Source: Seiridium cupressi (lineage: Eukaryota; Ascomycota; Sordariomycetes; Amphisphaeriales; Sporocadaceae). Taken from it: DNA of 64,000 nucleotides. The notes under the pieces were generated by a model. It was not told where the DNA came from. It worked only from the letters and a program-made list of their open reading frames with translations, and did not search any database. The position numbers were made by a program, and so were the translations under genes. Positions 1-10,400 of this stretch are shown in pieces (positions within the stretch are counted from its first letter, which is position 1; each line of letters starts with the position of its first letter). The stretch is from NCBI GenBank assembly GCA_036674765.1, contig JARVKI010000027.1:248001-312000 (forward strand), in the 5' to 3' direction.

Positions 1-1296
1 GGCGAGATCGAGCTCGATCAAGCTGTCGCGAACCTGAGCATTGACGACGACGCCGGTCTTGGCCCGGACGGCCAGCCTGCCCCCAAGACCGACGAGGAGT
101 ACGCCGTCGCAAACCTGACCCTCCGAGCCATTGTCTCCTCCAAGGAAGCTGGTGTCATCATTGGCAAGGGCGGCAAGAATGTTGCAGACCTGCGCGACGA
201 GACGGGCGTCAAGGCTGGTGTTAGCAAGGTCGTACAAGGCGTGCACGATCGCGTCCTGACTATTACTGGTGGCTGCGAGGCTATCTCGAGAGCCTACGCA
301 ATTGTTGCCAAAGCTCTGTTGGATGGCGCTCCCGCCATGGGCATGGGCGGAGTTGTTCAGAACAATGGCACACATCGTACGCATTGCGCCCCCCGGGGTC
401 TACCCTGCATTCCCTCTTTCTCTCGCTCATCCCGCCCCGGTCGCTAACCCATGATCTCTAGCTATCAGGCTCCTCATCTCGCACAACCAAATGGGCACAA
501 TCATCGGCAGACAAGGGCTCAAGATCAAGCACATCCAAGATTCGTCAGGTGTTCGCATGGTCGCACAGAAGGAAATGCTGCCGCAATCAACAGAGCGCAT
601 CGTCGAGGTCCAGGGCACACCCGAGGGCATTCAGCGCGCCGTGTGGGAGATTTCCAAATGCCTGATAGATGATTGGCAGCGCGGCACCGGCACCGTGCTC
701 TACAATCCTGTTGTCCGCGCTCAACCTGGCGGTGCGGGGTCCCTTGGTGGTGGTGGTGGTGGTGGTGCTCCTGCTGCTGGCCCTGGCCCTGCTGCTGCAG
801 GCGGGGTAGGGGGAGGTTATGGCTATTCTAGGGGAGGCGATTATGGAAGCTCTCGTGTAACGCGCACCGGCAATGGTGCCGACTTCAGCAACGGAGCTCC
901 CTCGCGACCTTATCGCCGCTCTGACTCGGACGCAGGCAACCGGGATCGTCAAGGGCCACCAACGCACGATGAGAACGGCGAGGAGATCCAGACCCAGAAC
1001 ATCAGCATCCCGGCGGATATGGTCGGTTGCATCATTGGCCGCGCAGGAAGCAAGATTACTGAGATCCGGAAGACTTCAGGCGCTCGCATCTCCATTGCCA
1101 AAGTAAGCGATGTGGTGGTTTTACGAAGTAGAGAGGTCGGAGCTAACAAGCAATATAGGCGCCTCACGACGAGACTGGCGAGCGCATGTTCACCATTATG
1201 GGATCAGCCAAAGCAAACGAGACGGCTCTTTTCCTCCTGTACGAGAATCTCGAGGCCGAGAAGATGCGCCGCAGTCAGAATCAGCCAGCAGAGTAA
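1..1296 (+). CDS. KH-domain RNA-binding protein (three KH domains), 5' end cut off by window
   Basis: Exons <1-376, 462-1102, 1159-1296; introns of 85 and 56 bases with GT/AG ends, the first with a CTAAC branch. The visible 384 residues hold three KH domains at about 40-109, 127-196 and 305-380. Each has the GxxG RNA-gripping loop: IIGKGGKN, IIGRQGLK and IIGRAGSK. Between KH2 and KH3 is a glycine-rich linker with a (GGT)7 run (746-766), then an Arg/Ser/Asp-rich stretch. The architecture matches the hnRNP K/PCBP-type fungal proteins related to yeast PBP2 and S. pombe Rnc1, which bind C/U-rich mRNA and affect stability or telomere functions. The specific target here is not deducible. The N-terminus lies upstream of base 1, since the frame is open to the edge. 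The stop is TAA at 1294-1296. Confidence 0.93.
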
Positions 1297-2809
1297 GCCA
1301 CGGCATGATTCGGCCCGCATCGCCTTGACGGCGCTACCGCGGTAGATTTTGGTACATCTGTCAGCAATATTTCCTAATGTTTGTCGGATTTGGCGATGGC
1401 ACTCCAGATCTGACCTGCCGCAAGGCTACCGACCTCGGGTGAGGTCTCCATGACACGACGTGACGACAACGAACTTTTCTGTCTCTCAACAAACAGCAGC
1501 CTCCAAGGCTCTTTTTCTCTCTCACTACCCTTGACAATTTTCTTTAATCATTACCACTCTCCCCGACAATGACAACCTACTACCCACGGATCTCTTATCG
1601 AGCAGCCGCCGCCTCCCACAACGGAGAGACGCACGCTTCGAAGATCTGACCGTTGACGACGACTCGCTCCCATCTTGTAACTGCCTGGACGAGAAACGAC
1701 CCAATCTCGTTATATGTGCCTCTACTGCACATGACTCTATCTCTCAGCTCCCCAAAGTTTCTTATCGACATTATCAACATGACTCCCGACGATGTCTTGT
1801 TCTAGTATCTTCTTACTCGCGGCGGCCATGAGCCTTGCCAGACCCAATGGTTGCACAGCCTGTCAGCCAGCGAGACGATAATGCTCTTTCCCCGGATCAT
1901 GCACCAAATTCTACCATAATCGACTTTGCACCTTGGATCCACGACCGTGTTCGCTCATCGCAACTCTCTTGTGGGACGTTGAAGCTCGAAGAACGACCTC
2001 TACTTTGTTATGGCCAGATGGTGGCGTCAGTTGTTATAGGCAGGCCCATTCTCGGTCTCTCAGGGGATACCGTAGATGTGAGGGGCATCTGCCAATTAAT
2101 ATCAGGAATGACAGAATGCATAGTCCACGACAAAACCCATTACGCTTCCGGCTTGTGATTATCTCTTGTTCGCTTGATACGCTGTTTTATATATGTCTGG
2201 GCGATGATGTGATGATGTTTACCTCCTTGTGCTGCAGATGCGGAGACGTGCAGGGACGGCCAAATTGCATTGCCGCGGGTTTGCAATTCATGTTCATGAG
2301 ATATTGTCGCCAGGGCAAATGGTATTATAATGTGTTCCAGGTAAAAGAAAAGCGTAAAGTCGAGAAAATATATCAACTTCCGCCTCCGCCAGCCTCGCAG
2401 TCTTCTATCAATAGTATACAAGCTCCACCCCCAGCACATGCAGCCCCTGTCACCGCCTAGCTTTAGTGCTTGCCTCAATGGGCACTCGGCACGTCCTCCG
2501 GCGGATTCTGCCATCCGTCAATCGCCAATCTGTCATCAACGGCGCGCGCCAGATTGAAGCTTATTATTTCAGGGTCCTTGGCCATGTGTCGAGTGTCCAC
2601 CACCATTTGCTGTTCATTAGCTGTCTGATGCTAAACATTCTTTTTCATCTTATTTTCCACCCTCAACGCTCCTTCTAATTTATCTTCCTGTTGGACACAA
2701 ATCTGTGATAAAACACGCCCGATCGACTTTGGCCCTCTGCCATTCACCCCGATAGCTTCGCTAGCGCATAGCGGAAACACGCAACTGCCTCGCCCTCGGC
2801 ACCGTTGCA
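1297..2809. other. Intergenic region, KH gene to hut1
   Basis: No convincing gene. Short open frames exist on both strands but lack coding motifs or sensible start contexts. The left part is probably 3' UTR of the KH gene; CT-rich tracts at about 1500-1560 and 2640-2690 suggest a fungal promoter or leader, the latter just ahead of hut1. Confidence 0.5.
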
Positions 2810-4221
2810 ATGGCGCGAACAAAGCAAGCAAAGCCCGTCGAGCGCACGCCTTCTTCCGAGTATGTCACGAGGCAAAACGGCACTGCTCCAAGGAGGACTG
2901 CCAGTTATAACATGGCCGAAGAAGCCAAGTCCAATGGCGCGGCGCCTGCCAGCAAGTCCATGGTTGCGCCAGTGGAAACCGAGAAGCAAGAAGCTGGCAT
3001 CGTACAGCTCGTAATTGCCGTTGCTGGAATCTATGGCTCATTGTACGCCCAACTTCCACGAGCTCTCCCCTTTTTCCTCATGGTCGATATGCTGACAGAG
3101 TGACTACTCCAGTCTCACATGGGCCTTCCTGCAGGAGCGCCTCACGACGACACCCTACGGTCCGGAAGGAAAGACGGAGGTGTTCAAATACCCCGTCTTC
3201 CTGAACACGATCCAGTCGCTCTTCGCGGCCACAACGGGCGCCATATACCTCTACTTCAGCACGCCGCGCAATTCCCCGATCCCGCCCATCTTCCCGTCGC
3301 AGAAGATCCTGGCGCCGCTCGTCCTCGTCGCCCTGACGCAGTCGCTCGCCTCGCCTTTCGGCTACGCCAGCCTCGCGCACATCGACTACATCACCTTCCT
3401 GCTGGCCAAGTCGTGCAAGCTCCTGCCCGTCATGTTCCTGCACATTACGCTGTTCCGCAAGCGCTACCCGCTGTACAAGTACCTGGTGGTGGCGGCGGTG
3501 ACGGCGGGCGTGGCCGTCTTCACGCTGCACTCGGGCAAGAAGAGCAAGAAGCACGCGACGCCCGACCACGAGCGCAACGTGCCCTGGGGCATGCTCCTGC
3601 TGAGCATCAACCTGCTCTTCGACGGCCTGACCAACAGCACCCAGGACTACATCTTCACCGCCTTCCGCCCCTACAGCGGCCCCCAGATGATGTGCGCCAA
3701 CAACATCATGAGCACCGTCGTCACCGCCGTCTACCTAGTCCTGAGCCCCTACCTCGTGCACACGGGCATCGGCGAGTGGCTGGGCATGGACATCACCGGC
3801 AGCTCCGGCGAGCTGAGCGAGGCGTTGGGCTTCATGGCCCGGCACCCGAGCGTGTGGGCTGACGTCCTGGGCTTCGCGGCATGTGGTGCCGTGGGACAGG
3901 TATTTATTTGTGAGTTCCCGCTCCCTCTTGTTTTCATTCTGTTGTCTTGGTTCGAGGAACTACGAGACTGACCAGAAATTGTTTGTAGTCTATACCCTAT
4001 CGACCTTCTCCTCGGTCCTCCTCGTGACGGTGACAGTCACGCGGAAGATGTTCACCATGATTCTCTCTGTGGTCGCCTTTGGCCACAAGCTCAGCCAGAT
4101 GCAGGTCTTGGGTGTTGGCCTGGTGTTTGGTGGTATTGGCGTTGAGGCTGGTATCGCGAGGCAGGAGAAGGCTGCCAAGGAACAAGCCAAGAAGAAGGCG
4201 TTGGAAAGCAAGAGTAAATAG
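2810..4221 (+). CDS. hut1: UDP-galactose transporter homologue Hut1 (SLC35B1 family)
   Basis: Exons 2810-3042, 3113-3909, 3989-4221 (introns of 70 and 79 bases) give 420 residues, a usual Hut1 length. Both joins restore conserved family text: FLTWAFLQERLTTTPYG at the first and GQVFIFYTLSTFSSVLLVT at the second. After a soluble N-terminus of about 60 residues come some ten hydrophobic segments. Family hallmarks are SFLTWAFLQE, the Lys-rich KSCKLLPVM region and LLFDGLTNSTQD. The C-terminus is Lys-rich (KEQAKKKALESKSK), an ER-retention-like tail. Hut1/SLC35B1 proteins sit in the ER membrane and exchange nucleotides or nucleotide sugars needed for lumenal folding and glycosylation. Exon 2 has strikingly G/C-ending codons compared with exons 1 and 3. 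The start is the first ATG. Confidence 0.95.
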
Positions 4222-5291
4222 AGTGCTCGCTGTGTCTGGTTAGACGTATATAGAATAGCAGTCTCAGATGACTGAAGCTCAGGATTTCCAATTTATAAAT
4301 ATAGATACCAAACAGTGCATAGTTGTAAAAATATATCAGAAACAGCTTGAGTCAATTTGTGTATCCCCAATATCATGTTGATTAGATCGATGGACAACTT
4401 CACAATTCACAAGCACGAGGTGATTCAGGTGGGATCATGTAGAACGGGCGCTGCGTTGAAACAGACGCCGTCTCCATTCATATCAGTCTCGACTAGTCAT
4501 CCTCTGAAATTATGTACAGCAGCCATTTCATTCTCCATCCATCCTCTCCTGGGGCCGCGCAAAAGAACAAGTAATAAGGGGTAGTGTTCATTCATTCCGG
4601 CCTTCATCAATAACGCCAGAATGTGCCCCCTTTCAGATTCCTCAAACAAATTCAACTCCTGCCGCCGCAGCTCCTTTTGTTTCATAGATTACATCTTGGG
4701 TCCTGATAAGGAGGGGCCCCGAGTAGAAACAAGAAATGAAATCCTTTCCTTCCCTTTCCTTTCCTTCCCTTTCCTGGAATGGATCCTTTCGTCCTTGCAA
4801 ATGAATCGTGCATCTGTGCCACGATCGGGCAAACAACGTAAACTCAGAGCCAATCCGTTGCCGGTTATTCCGATTTTCGCCGTATTGTGCTGTGCTATGC
4901 CGAACGTGGGATGCAAAGGGAATATTATCAACGATTGTATAGGTTGTGAGGTGATAACAAAGAAGATGTTTGCTGGAATTCTCCAGTCAAGGTCATGTCA
5001 GGCAAATGGTATCGTGTGAAAAACAAACTGCAACGAAGTCGCACCGATGATGAATGAGTTCATGCGAAGTGGTTCCCAAGTCGAGCGATTTCCAAAGATG
5101 ACCAATGCCACCAGTAAAAAACCAATGCGAGAAAACGCCGTTGCATGCCGCGTAATCAGATACTTCTGATAAGAAGTACTGCCGGGTCACCAGCAATAGA
5201 TGAAGTAGATACAAGGTCACGCTCTCGAGCGTAACATCGTAGGAGGTCGTAAATATCGTATGTTCGTAGGAGCCAGGTCCTTGACTGTTGG
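4222..5291. other. Intergenic region between convergent hut1 and phosphatase genes
   Basis: Lies between two 3' ends, so it should hold both 3' UTRs and terminators. A pure-pyrimidine run of repeated CCTTT/CCCTTT units occupies about 4743-4773. No supported gene was seen. Confidence 0.5.
4743..4773. repeat. Polypyrimidine microsatellite (CCTTT/CCCTTT units)
   Basis: About 30 bases of alternating CCTTT and CCCTTT units with no purines, in the 3' intergenic space of hut1. It is a simple-sequence repeat that could form triplex or act as a polypyrimidine tract in a 3' UTR. No function is shown. Confidence 0.7.
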
Positions 5292-7808
5292 CTATAGCAG
5301 CTCATCAATCGATCTCACGATTGGCGTCTCCCCTTTCGTCGGGGGGCTTCTCGGATCTTCAACCTGAGGAGGTCGTCCAAATGGCTGAAAAGGATCTCTA
5401 GGGAACAGTGTTTGCCGGGGCGAGAAAAGTCCCTCGCTCGGCGTTGGCGGGACCTCAACAAACTTCATGCCCGCCATTTCCCCAAAGGAATCATGTAAGG
5501 GATTGTTTGTCATGGTCTCCGCCCTGGGCGACATCAAGGCATCGTCGTCGGGGAGAGCCCGAGTAATTTGGACCGGGTTTTCCGTGGGCTCCTCCATTCG
5601 TTGGTCAAAGGGCGAATCCATACTACCAAAATTCAAGCTCGAGAAACCGAGGCTCGAGGGGCCGTTACCAAAGCGGTGTGCTCCAAACCCGGGAGACGGG
5701 GGAGGCTTGAATTGCGGCCGTGGAGGCGCAAAACCGGGTGACGGTGGTGGCTGGAAGCCGAGTGAGGGTATGTTCTTCCAGCCCAACTTGGGTGGTTGTG
5801 CAAATCCAAGGGAAGTCTTGGGCGGTTTAAGTCCAGGCGATGGAGGCGGCTTAAAGAACGACGACGAGGGTGGAGGGAAGGTGCTCTCGGACTCGGGCTC
5901 TAGCAAGCTAGGCTGCGTGCGTGATTGCTGAAAAAGGCCGTCGCCAAATTTGCTCAAGTCCTTCTTCTCCTCTTTTTCGCCCCATGAGAAGCTCGATGGT
6001 GCTGACGAAGGTCCGGGAGATATGGCTTCTAGGTTTGGCGTCGATTTGCCGCGTGCATGCTGAGGGCTACGTTCGGGGCTTCTGGCTTCCGCTTCCTTGG
6101 GGCTCTCATCTGGTAACGGAGCGGAAAGAGGTTCTTTCGGCTTGATGTCGATCGCGTCTGCAGACAATGTGAGCCGGTGCTTCGTCGGGCTTCTCCCACT
6201 ACGGGGGCCAATGGCAGCAGATCGAGGCATCTTCCGCTTGGCCACTTCCTTCTGGAAATCCTGCAGACAGTACATGAGTTTCATGTTGGGACTGATCCAG
6301 CGGCTCTTAGTTTGCGCCGTATAATAAGCATCATTGACACTAATTCCTGGATTTTGGTACAGGCCATAGGCAATAATAAGACTAGCGGACCGGCTGGCAC
6401 CTTGCTGACAATGCACAAGGACCTTCTTGCCTTCCTTGGTTCGCTTCTCAATTGTCTCACAGAGCATCATGAGATCCGTGGCAATGTCCGTATTGTGATC
6501 CCAAGGCATGTGGATATACTCAGGCTCGCGCAACGGATTCGCCGCTTTCGGAGTGGTGGGCGTTTCTTGACGGTCCGTCGGGTACTCGAACGCAGTAGAA
6601 AAGCTGTCAGATGTGACAGCCGTATCGGGAATGGGTGACTCGGGAATCGGCTCTGGTGCAGATTCTTTCTGAGCGTCAGACTTCCCAAAGGGATTTAGCA
6701 CTTCGCGGGCGACGTTAATGACAACATCAAATTTTGCTGCCTCCTCCGCTGATGGTTCCAAATACAGATAGACATTGTCCTCGTAGATGGCGACTGGTCC
6801 ATCAGGATATCCAGGTGACTTTTGGTCTTCGTTGGCTTCGCTCTCATCACGAAATGGCTCAAAGTCCATGGCTGCGCAACTGGCCTGCTGAGACCTAATT
6901 GGCGAATCCTCTTCCAAAATAATGGAGGCACGATTGTTGCTTGTGGTAGCCATCCTTGATGGGCGAAGGAATTCGGACAGTCCAGACTGTCCCCGCTCAG
7001 ACAGAGTGGGAAACGTCATGCCACCAGCAGGGCCAAAGGTGGCCGATTGCATGCCCGAAAGCATGTGCGGCGAAGAGGTCGAGTGCTTAAGCGCCCGTCG
7101 CTGCAAGATTGGCGGCATAGCTGGTGATGGAGGGACCTCAATTGTGCTTGGGCGTATGATGTTTAGGCCGTGACCGTCCGTTTTCAGACTCAACTGGCTC
7201 GGCTTCCTCTTCATTGTCGGAATCTGAGGCTTGATGAATGACGGGGATGAGGGCTCAGAGACCAAGCTGGTGGAAAGCGAAGCTGCAAACGGAGGCTGTA
7301 TCGAGAGACCCTTCATGTTGCGCCTTCTCGGGGAAGGGGAAGTCATCGGTCTCTGGAAGTGATCATTGATGGTGGTAGAGTCGTTCACCGTGAGGGTGTT
7401 CATTGTGGATGACAAACTGCCAAAGGAAGTTCCCGGGTAGTTGTTCAGTGGAATCAGATTGACAGGTGAATCTGGTGATGAGGAGGGCGATGGGTCTGAC
7501 AGTGAAGACGTGTCTGTGGTAAGCGTGGTTGTTGGTGACGACTCTGCAGAGTTCTGAGTCGATGTGCTGTCATGGTGTCGGTGCAACGGATCCGAGGGCA
7601 ACGAATGTAGATGTTGCTGTAGTTGCTGCGGTGTCTGATTCGGACCTGAGTAATGCGGCGCGCACGTCGGCTCCATCTCCAAGAACTTGGAATCTACCAT
7701 GGTAACAACGTCCGATCCGTCGACTAAGTGATCTCCCTCTGAATCTATTATGGACATGAACGAGGGTAGCTGGTCCTCATACAGTCGTCGAGCTGCTGCA
7801 GACGGCAT
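5292..7808 (-). CDS. Dual-specificity (MAPK-type) protein phosphatase with long disordered flanks
   Basis: Single-exon frame of 838 residues starting at the ATG at 7808. The catalytic domain spans about residues 345-520. It includes VAIYEDNVYLYLEP, a central acidic stretch, and the Cys phosphatase loop HCQQGASRS (about residue 465), matching HCxxGxxRS, followed by the AYYTAQTKSRWISPN helix. This places it with fungal MAP-kinase phosphatases such as Msg5/Pmp1. These remove phosphate from Thr and Tyr of MAP kinases and damp cell-wall or mating signalling; the substrate here is inferred. The first 340 residues are Ser/Pro-rich and probably disordered. The C-terminal 200 residues carry repeated PPPSPGF/L modules and many SP/TP sites. 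It is convergent with hut1 and divergent, across a very long gap, from the gene at 17007. Confidence 0.92.
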   Translation of the reverse strand: MPSAAARRLYEDQLPSFMSIIDSEGDHLVDGSDVVTMVDSKFLEMEPTCAPHYSGPNQTPQQLQQHLHSLPSDPLHRHHDSTSTQNSAESSPTTTLTTDTSSLSDPSPSSSPDSPVNLIPLNNYPGTSFGSLSSTMNTLTVNDSTTINDHFQRPMTSPSPRRRNMKGLSIQPPFAASLSTSLVSEPSSPSFIKPQIPTMKRKPSQLSLKTDGHGLNIIRPSTIEVPPSPAMPPILQRRALKHSTSSPHMLSGMQSATFGPAGGMTFPTLSERGQSGLSEFLRPSRMATTSNNRASIILEEDSPIRSQQASCAAMDFEPFRDESEANEDQKSPGYPDGPVAIYEDNVYLYLEPSAEEAAKFDVVINVAREVLNPFGKSDAQKESAPEPIPESPIPDTAVTSDSFSTAFEYPTDRQETPTTPKAANPLREPEYIHMPWDHNTDIATDLMMLCETIEKRTKEGKKVLVHCQQGASRSASLIIAYGLYQNPGISVNDAYYTAQTKSRWISPNMKLMYCLQDFQKEVAKRKMPRSAAIGPRSGRSPTKHRLTLSADAIDIKPKEPLSAPLPDESPKEAEARSPERSPQHARGKSTPNLEAISPGPSSAPSSFSWGEKEEKKDLSKFGDGLFQQSRTQPSLLEPESESTFPPPSSSFFKPPPSPGLKPPKTSLGFAQPPKLGWKNIPSLGFQPPPSPGFAPPRPQFKPPPSPGFGAHRFGNGPSSLGFSSLNFGSMDSPFDQRMEEPTENPVQITRALPDDDALMSPRAETMTNNPLHDSFGEMAGMKFVEVPPTPSEGLFSPRQTLFPRDPFQPFGRPPQVEDPRSPPTKGETPIVRSIDELL

Positions 7809-10400
7809 ATTCGATTATCTTTCCCCTGCTCTTTCCCCGTTGACTACCGCACCAGTTTCTGGTACTGGGAGTGTCCGGTCTTCTTCAACGTTCGCGAAAC
7901 TTGGTAACCTCGGTAGACCGAGATCGAATTAATTAATGGAAAGGGAACCACGACTCTAGGTGGTTTGGTTGTGTGGTGGCAGTCAAAGCCTGGCAGGTGG
8001 ACAGCGCTGCTGAATCCTCTCGTCTCTCCTCAAAACCCTCTCTTCCGCTGTGACAGGACCAGACCAGCGATGTAAAAGTACGGGGCCGTTCTTTCTTCCT
8101 ACCATCTACAGCGCCAACACTGCGCAGCTATTCTTGGGTGTCTTTGTGACGACAGTTTAGTTAAGTGACGAGTGCTGTTGTGGCAGCTATTTGTTGGTCT
8201 ATTTTAGGGAAACTCGGGAGGGTTCGGCACGACCGAAGCAGAGAAGAGGCACTTAAAGAGAGTGAATGAGCGTAAAATGGAATGTATAGGTGAATTGGAA
8301 AGGGTCGGCGGGTAGGAGTGTCTCGTTTCCAAGTAACAACTATCGGCGGGCGGCCATTGGGTGTCAGCACGCTCTACTCTGGACTGCAAATTCCCATAAT
8401 AGATACAAGGCCGGGGAAGAATTGAGTGGTTGCGGGAGGCAGAGGGCGGTGCGGCGGTTGGCGAGACAGGACACCCGGGCAAGAATGTGTACGATGTTGA
8501 GGGGAGGGAGAAAGAAGCGGTTGGGCCTTGACAAAAGACGAAGGAGCCTGGAGAAAGTGTTCAAGGATCGGGGGAGTGTCGAACAAGGGAAGGGGTGCGA
8601 ATGGACGGGTTGTGGGACGGCGACAGCAAGCGGGCGGCGCGCCAGTTGCTGTGGTTTGGGACTGAATCACTCAAGCAGGCAGTCAATCAATTGACTGCCA
8701 ATGCCCATCAACGGATGGCATGGGATGCCGCTAGGTAGCCTCTGCGACAATAGCCGGTACAGCTGGGGTACAGCCACCGCGGACAATGGCTGTGTCAGAG
8801 ACCTGCCGGTACCCACTCGCGCCCTGGAGCGCTAGCAGTGCTACCTTGGCCCGGGCTAGGGGTCGTAGGACGGTACGGTACCTCTGTGGATTGGGAACGG
8901 CGAGCGTCTAGAGAAGAGACATGGCTACATTACAGTCACTACATGGCCTCCCTCCCCTACATTACCTACCCGCCTGCTACGGGCTACCGCTGCCCAGGTA
9001 GTGCTTGTACATGCCTCCCTCGCTTCGGACATTCAGTTCTGGCAAGACGATTCTTTTTTCCCTGCGTCCAGCTGCGAATCCGCGCTGGCTTGTGATGGAC
9101 TTGCCTATATCCGCCAGCCGCTCTGCGCTTCTACAGGGCCTGGGCACCCCCCGACACCCCTCCCCCTTGCTTGCGTGCGCGAGCGGGCTCGACGAGAGGT
9201 GCGCAGGCGGGCAGTTGTGTGGATGGACGGTTGCGTGCTCGCCTTCACAGAAGGCGGCCTGCCCCATCGCTCGAGTGCTTGCAGGCGGCCTGTGAGTGGC
9301 TGCACCCCCTGTGGGTTGGTGTTTGCGAAACGAAGCGGACGGGGATTGTTGGTACTCTTTCTAAGAATAGATCGCCGCCAGCGCGAACGCGGCGAATCAC
9401 ATTGCCCCAACCCAGCTTGGCTGCTGCAGCTGATAATTTCGGTTCGCCAATCATGTTGTCCTGTGGGGTGGGTCAGCACCTGTAGAGCCCTGCTGGTCCG
9501 AGCCACGGCTTGCAGATTGACCGGCCATAGGGATTCGCCGCTTCGGCTTGTTGGATCTGCTTTGGATCTCTGTTCATTTAGTGAAAACTAGGGTTTCCAA
9601 CGGCGGAGAACTACGTGCTGTGCTACCCAAGAGGTCATTTGAACCATTTGACCGATTCATGGAGAGGCAGCCCGTCTCGTATAGTACTGACTCATTAGGC
9701 AATAGCAAAAACAACTGCTTGGTTTCTCCCGAGACACTGTCAGGTGGCTGAGTATACCAATTCTAGACTTGCGAAATTACGACTTCCCTGTAAGGTCCAG
9801 AATCGTGAAAGGTACTTCCAGGAGCAAGGTGGACACCCGACCCTCAGCCATTTCCACATTACCAACCCACTGTCCTCTTAAAGGTGTATATTCCGGTCAC
9901 GCAGAGGATACCCATATATTCCCAAGAACGAAAATCATTGCTATGCTGTAGATTACTATGTTGCTCTCTAATGCTCGGCTATTCCTTTGGGGTTTCAAAC
10001 CTTGTATTGTCATGTGTAAGTGCAGTCGGTTGAGGTGCTCGCCCGCCACCACCAGGGGATAATCCGTCGAATTTCTGGCTTGGACTGCCTGCTCCTTGGG
10101 TCATCTAGGGGCAGGATTCGTATAGTCCCTTACCTCGCACGTCTACATATCATTATCCCATATCCGAACTTGGAATAGGCCATCTGTGCAGCCGACAGAC
10201 AACCTGCTCGCTTCCTCTGAGGCCTAGTAATCCAGCCTTACAGAAAGCGAATATAGTCGAGAGCTATATGAATTCATATAACACACACGTAAGCCTTGCG
10301 CTCGCGCCACGAAAAGACTCGTTGGGCGACAGGTCTGTGAGTGCCACCTCACTGTTCTACTAAGGGTCTGTGTGATGCTTGATCCAGGTAGCCTCATTCT
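7809..10400. other. Upstream region of the phosphatase gene, relatively GC-rich, no supported gene
   Basis: Several frames are open on both strands (for example 8290-8694 and 9001-9591 on plus, 9105-9506 on minus) but they overlap, have no recognisable motif, and mostly lack a credible ATG. I read the stretch as promoter and long 5' leader of the minus-strand phosphatase gene, possibly with unrecognised transcripts. Confidence 0.4.

Noticed and set aside
3078..3569. 163-codon minus frame opposite hut1
   Set aside because: Antisense shadow created by G/C-ending codons; Arg/Glu-rich without motif.
3119..3862. 247-codon plus frame overlapping hut1 exon 2
   Set aside because: It is the +1 shadow of a very GC-rich coding exon, full of Arg/His/Pro, with no motif; the hut1 frame carries the family signature.
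9001..9591. 196-codon plus frame
   Set aside because: It overlaps equally open frames, has a non-ATG start, no motif and a Cys/Arg-rich random look.
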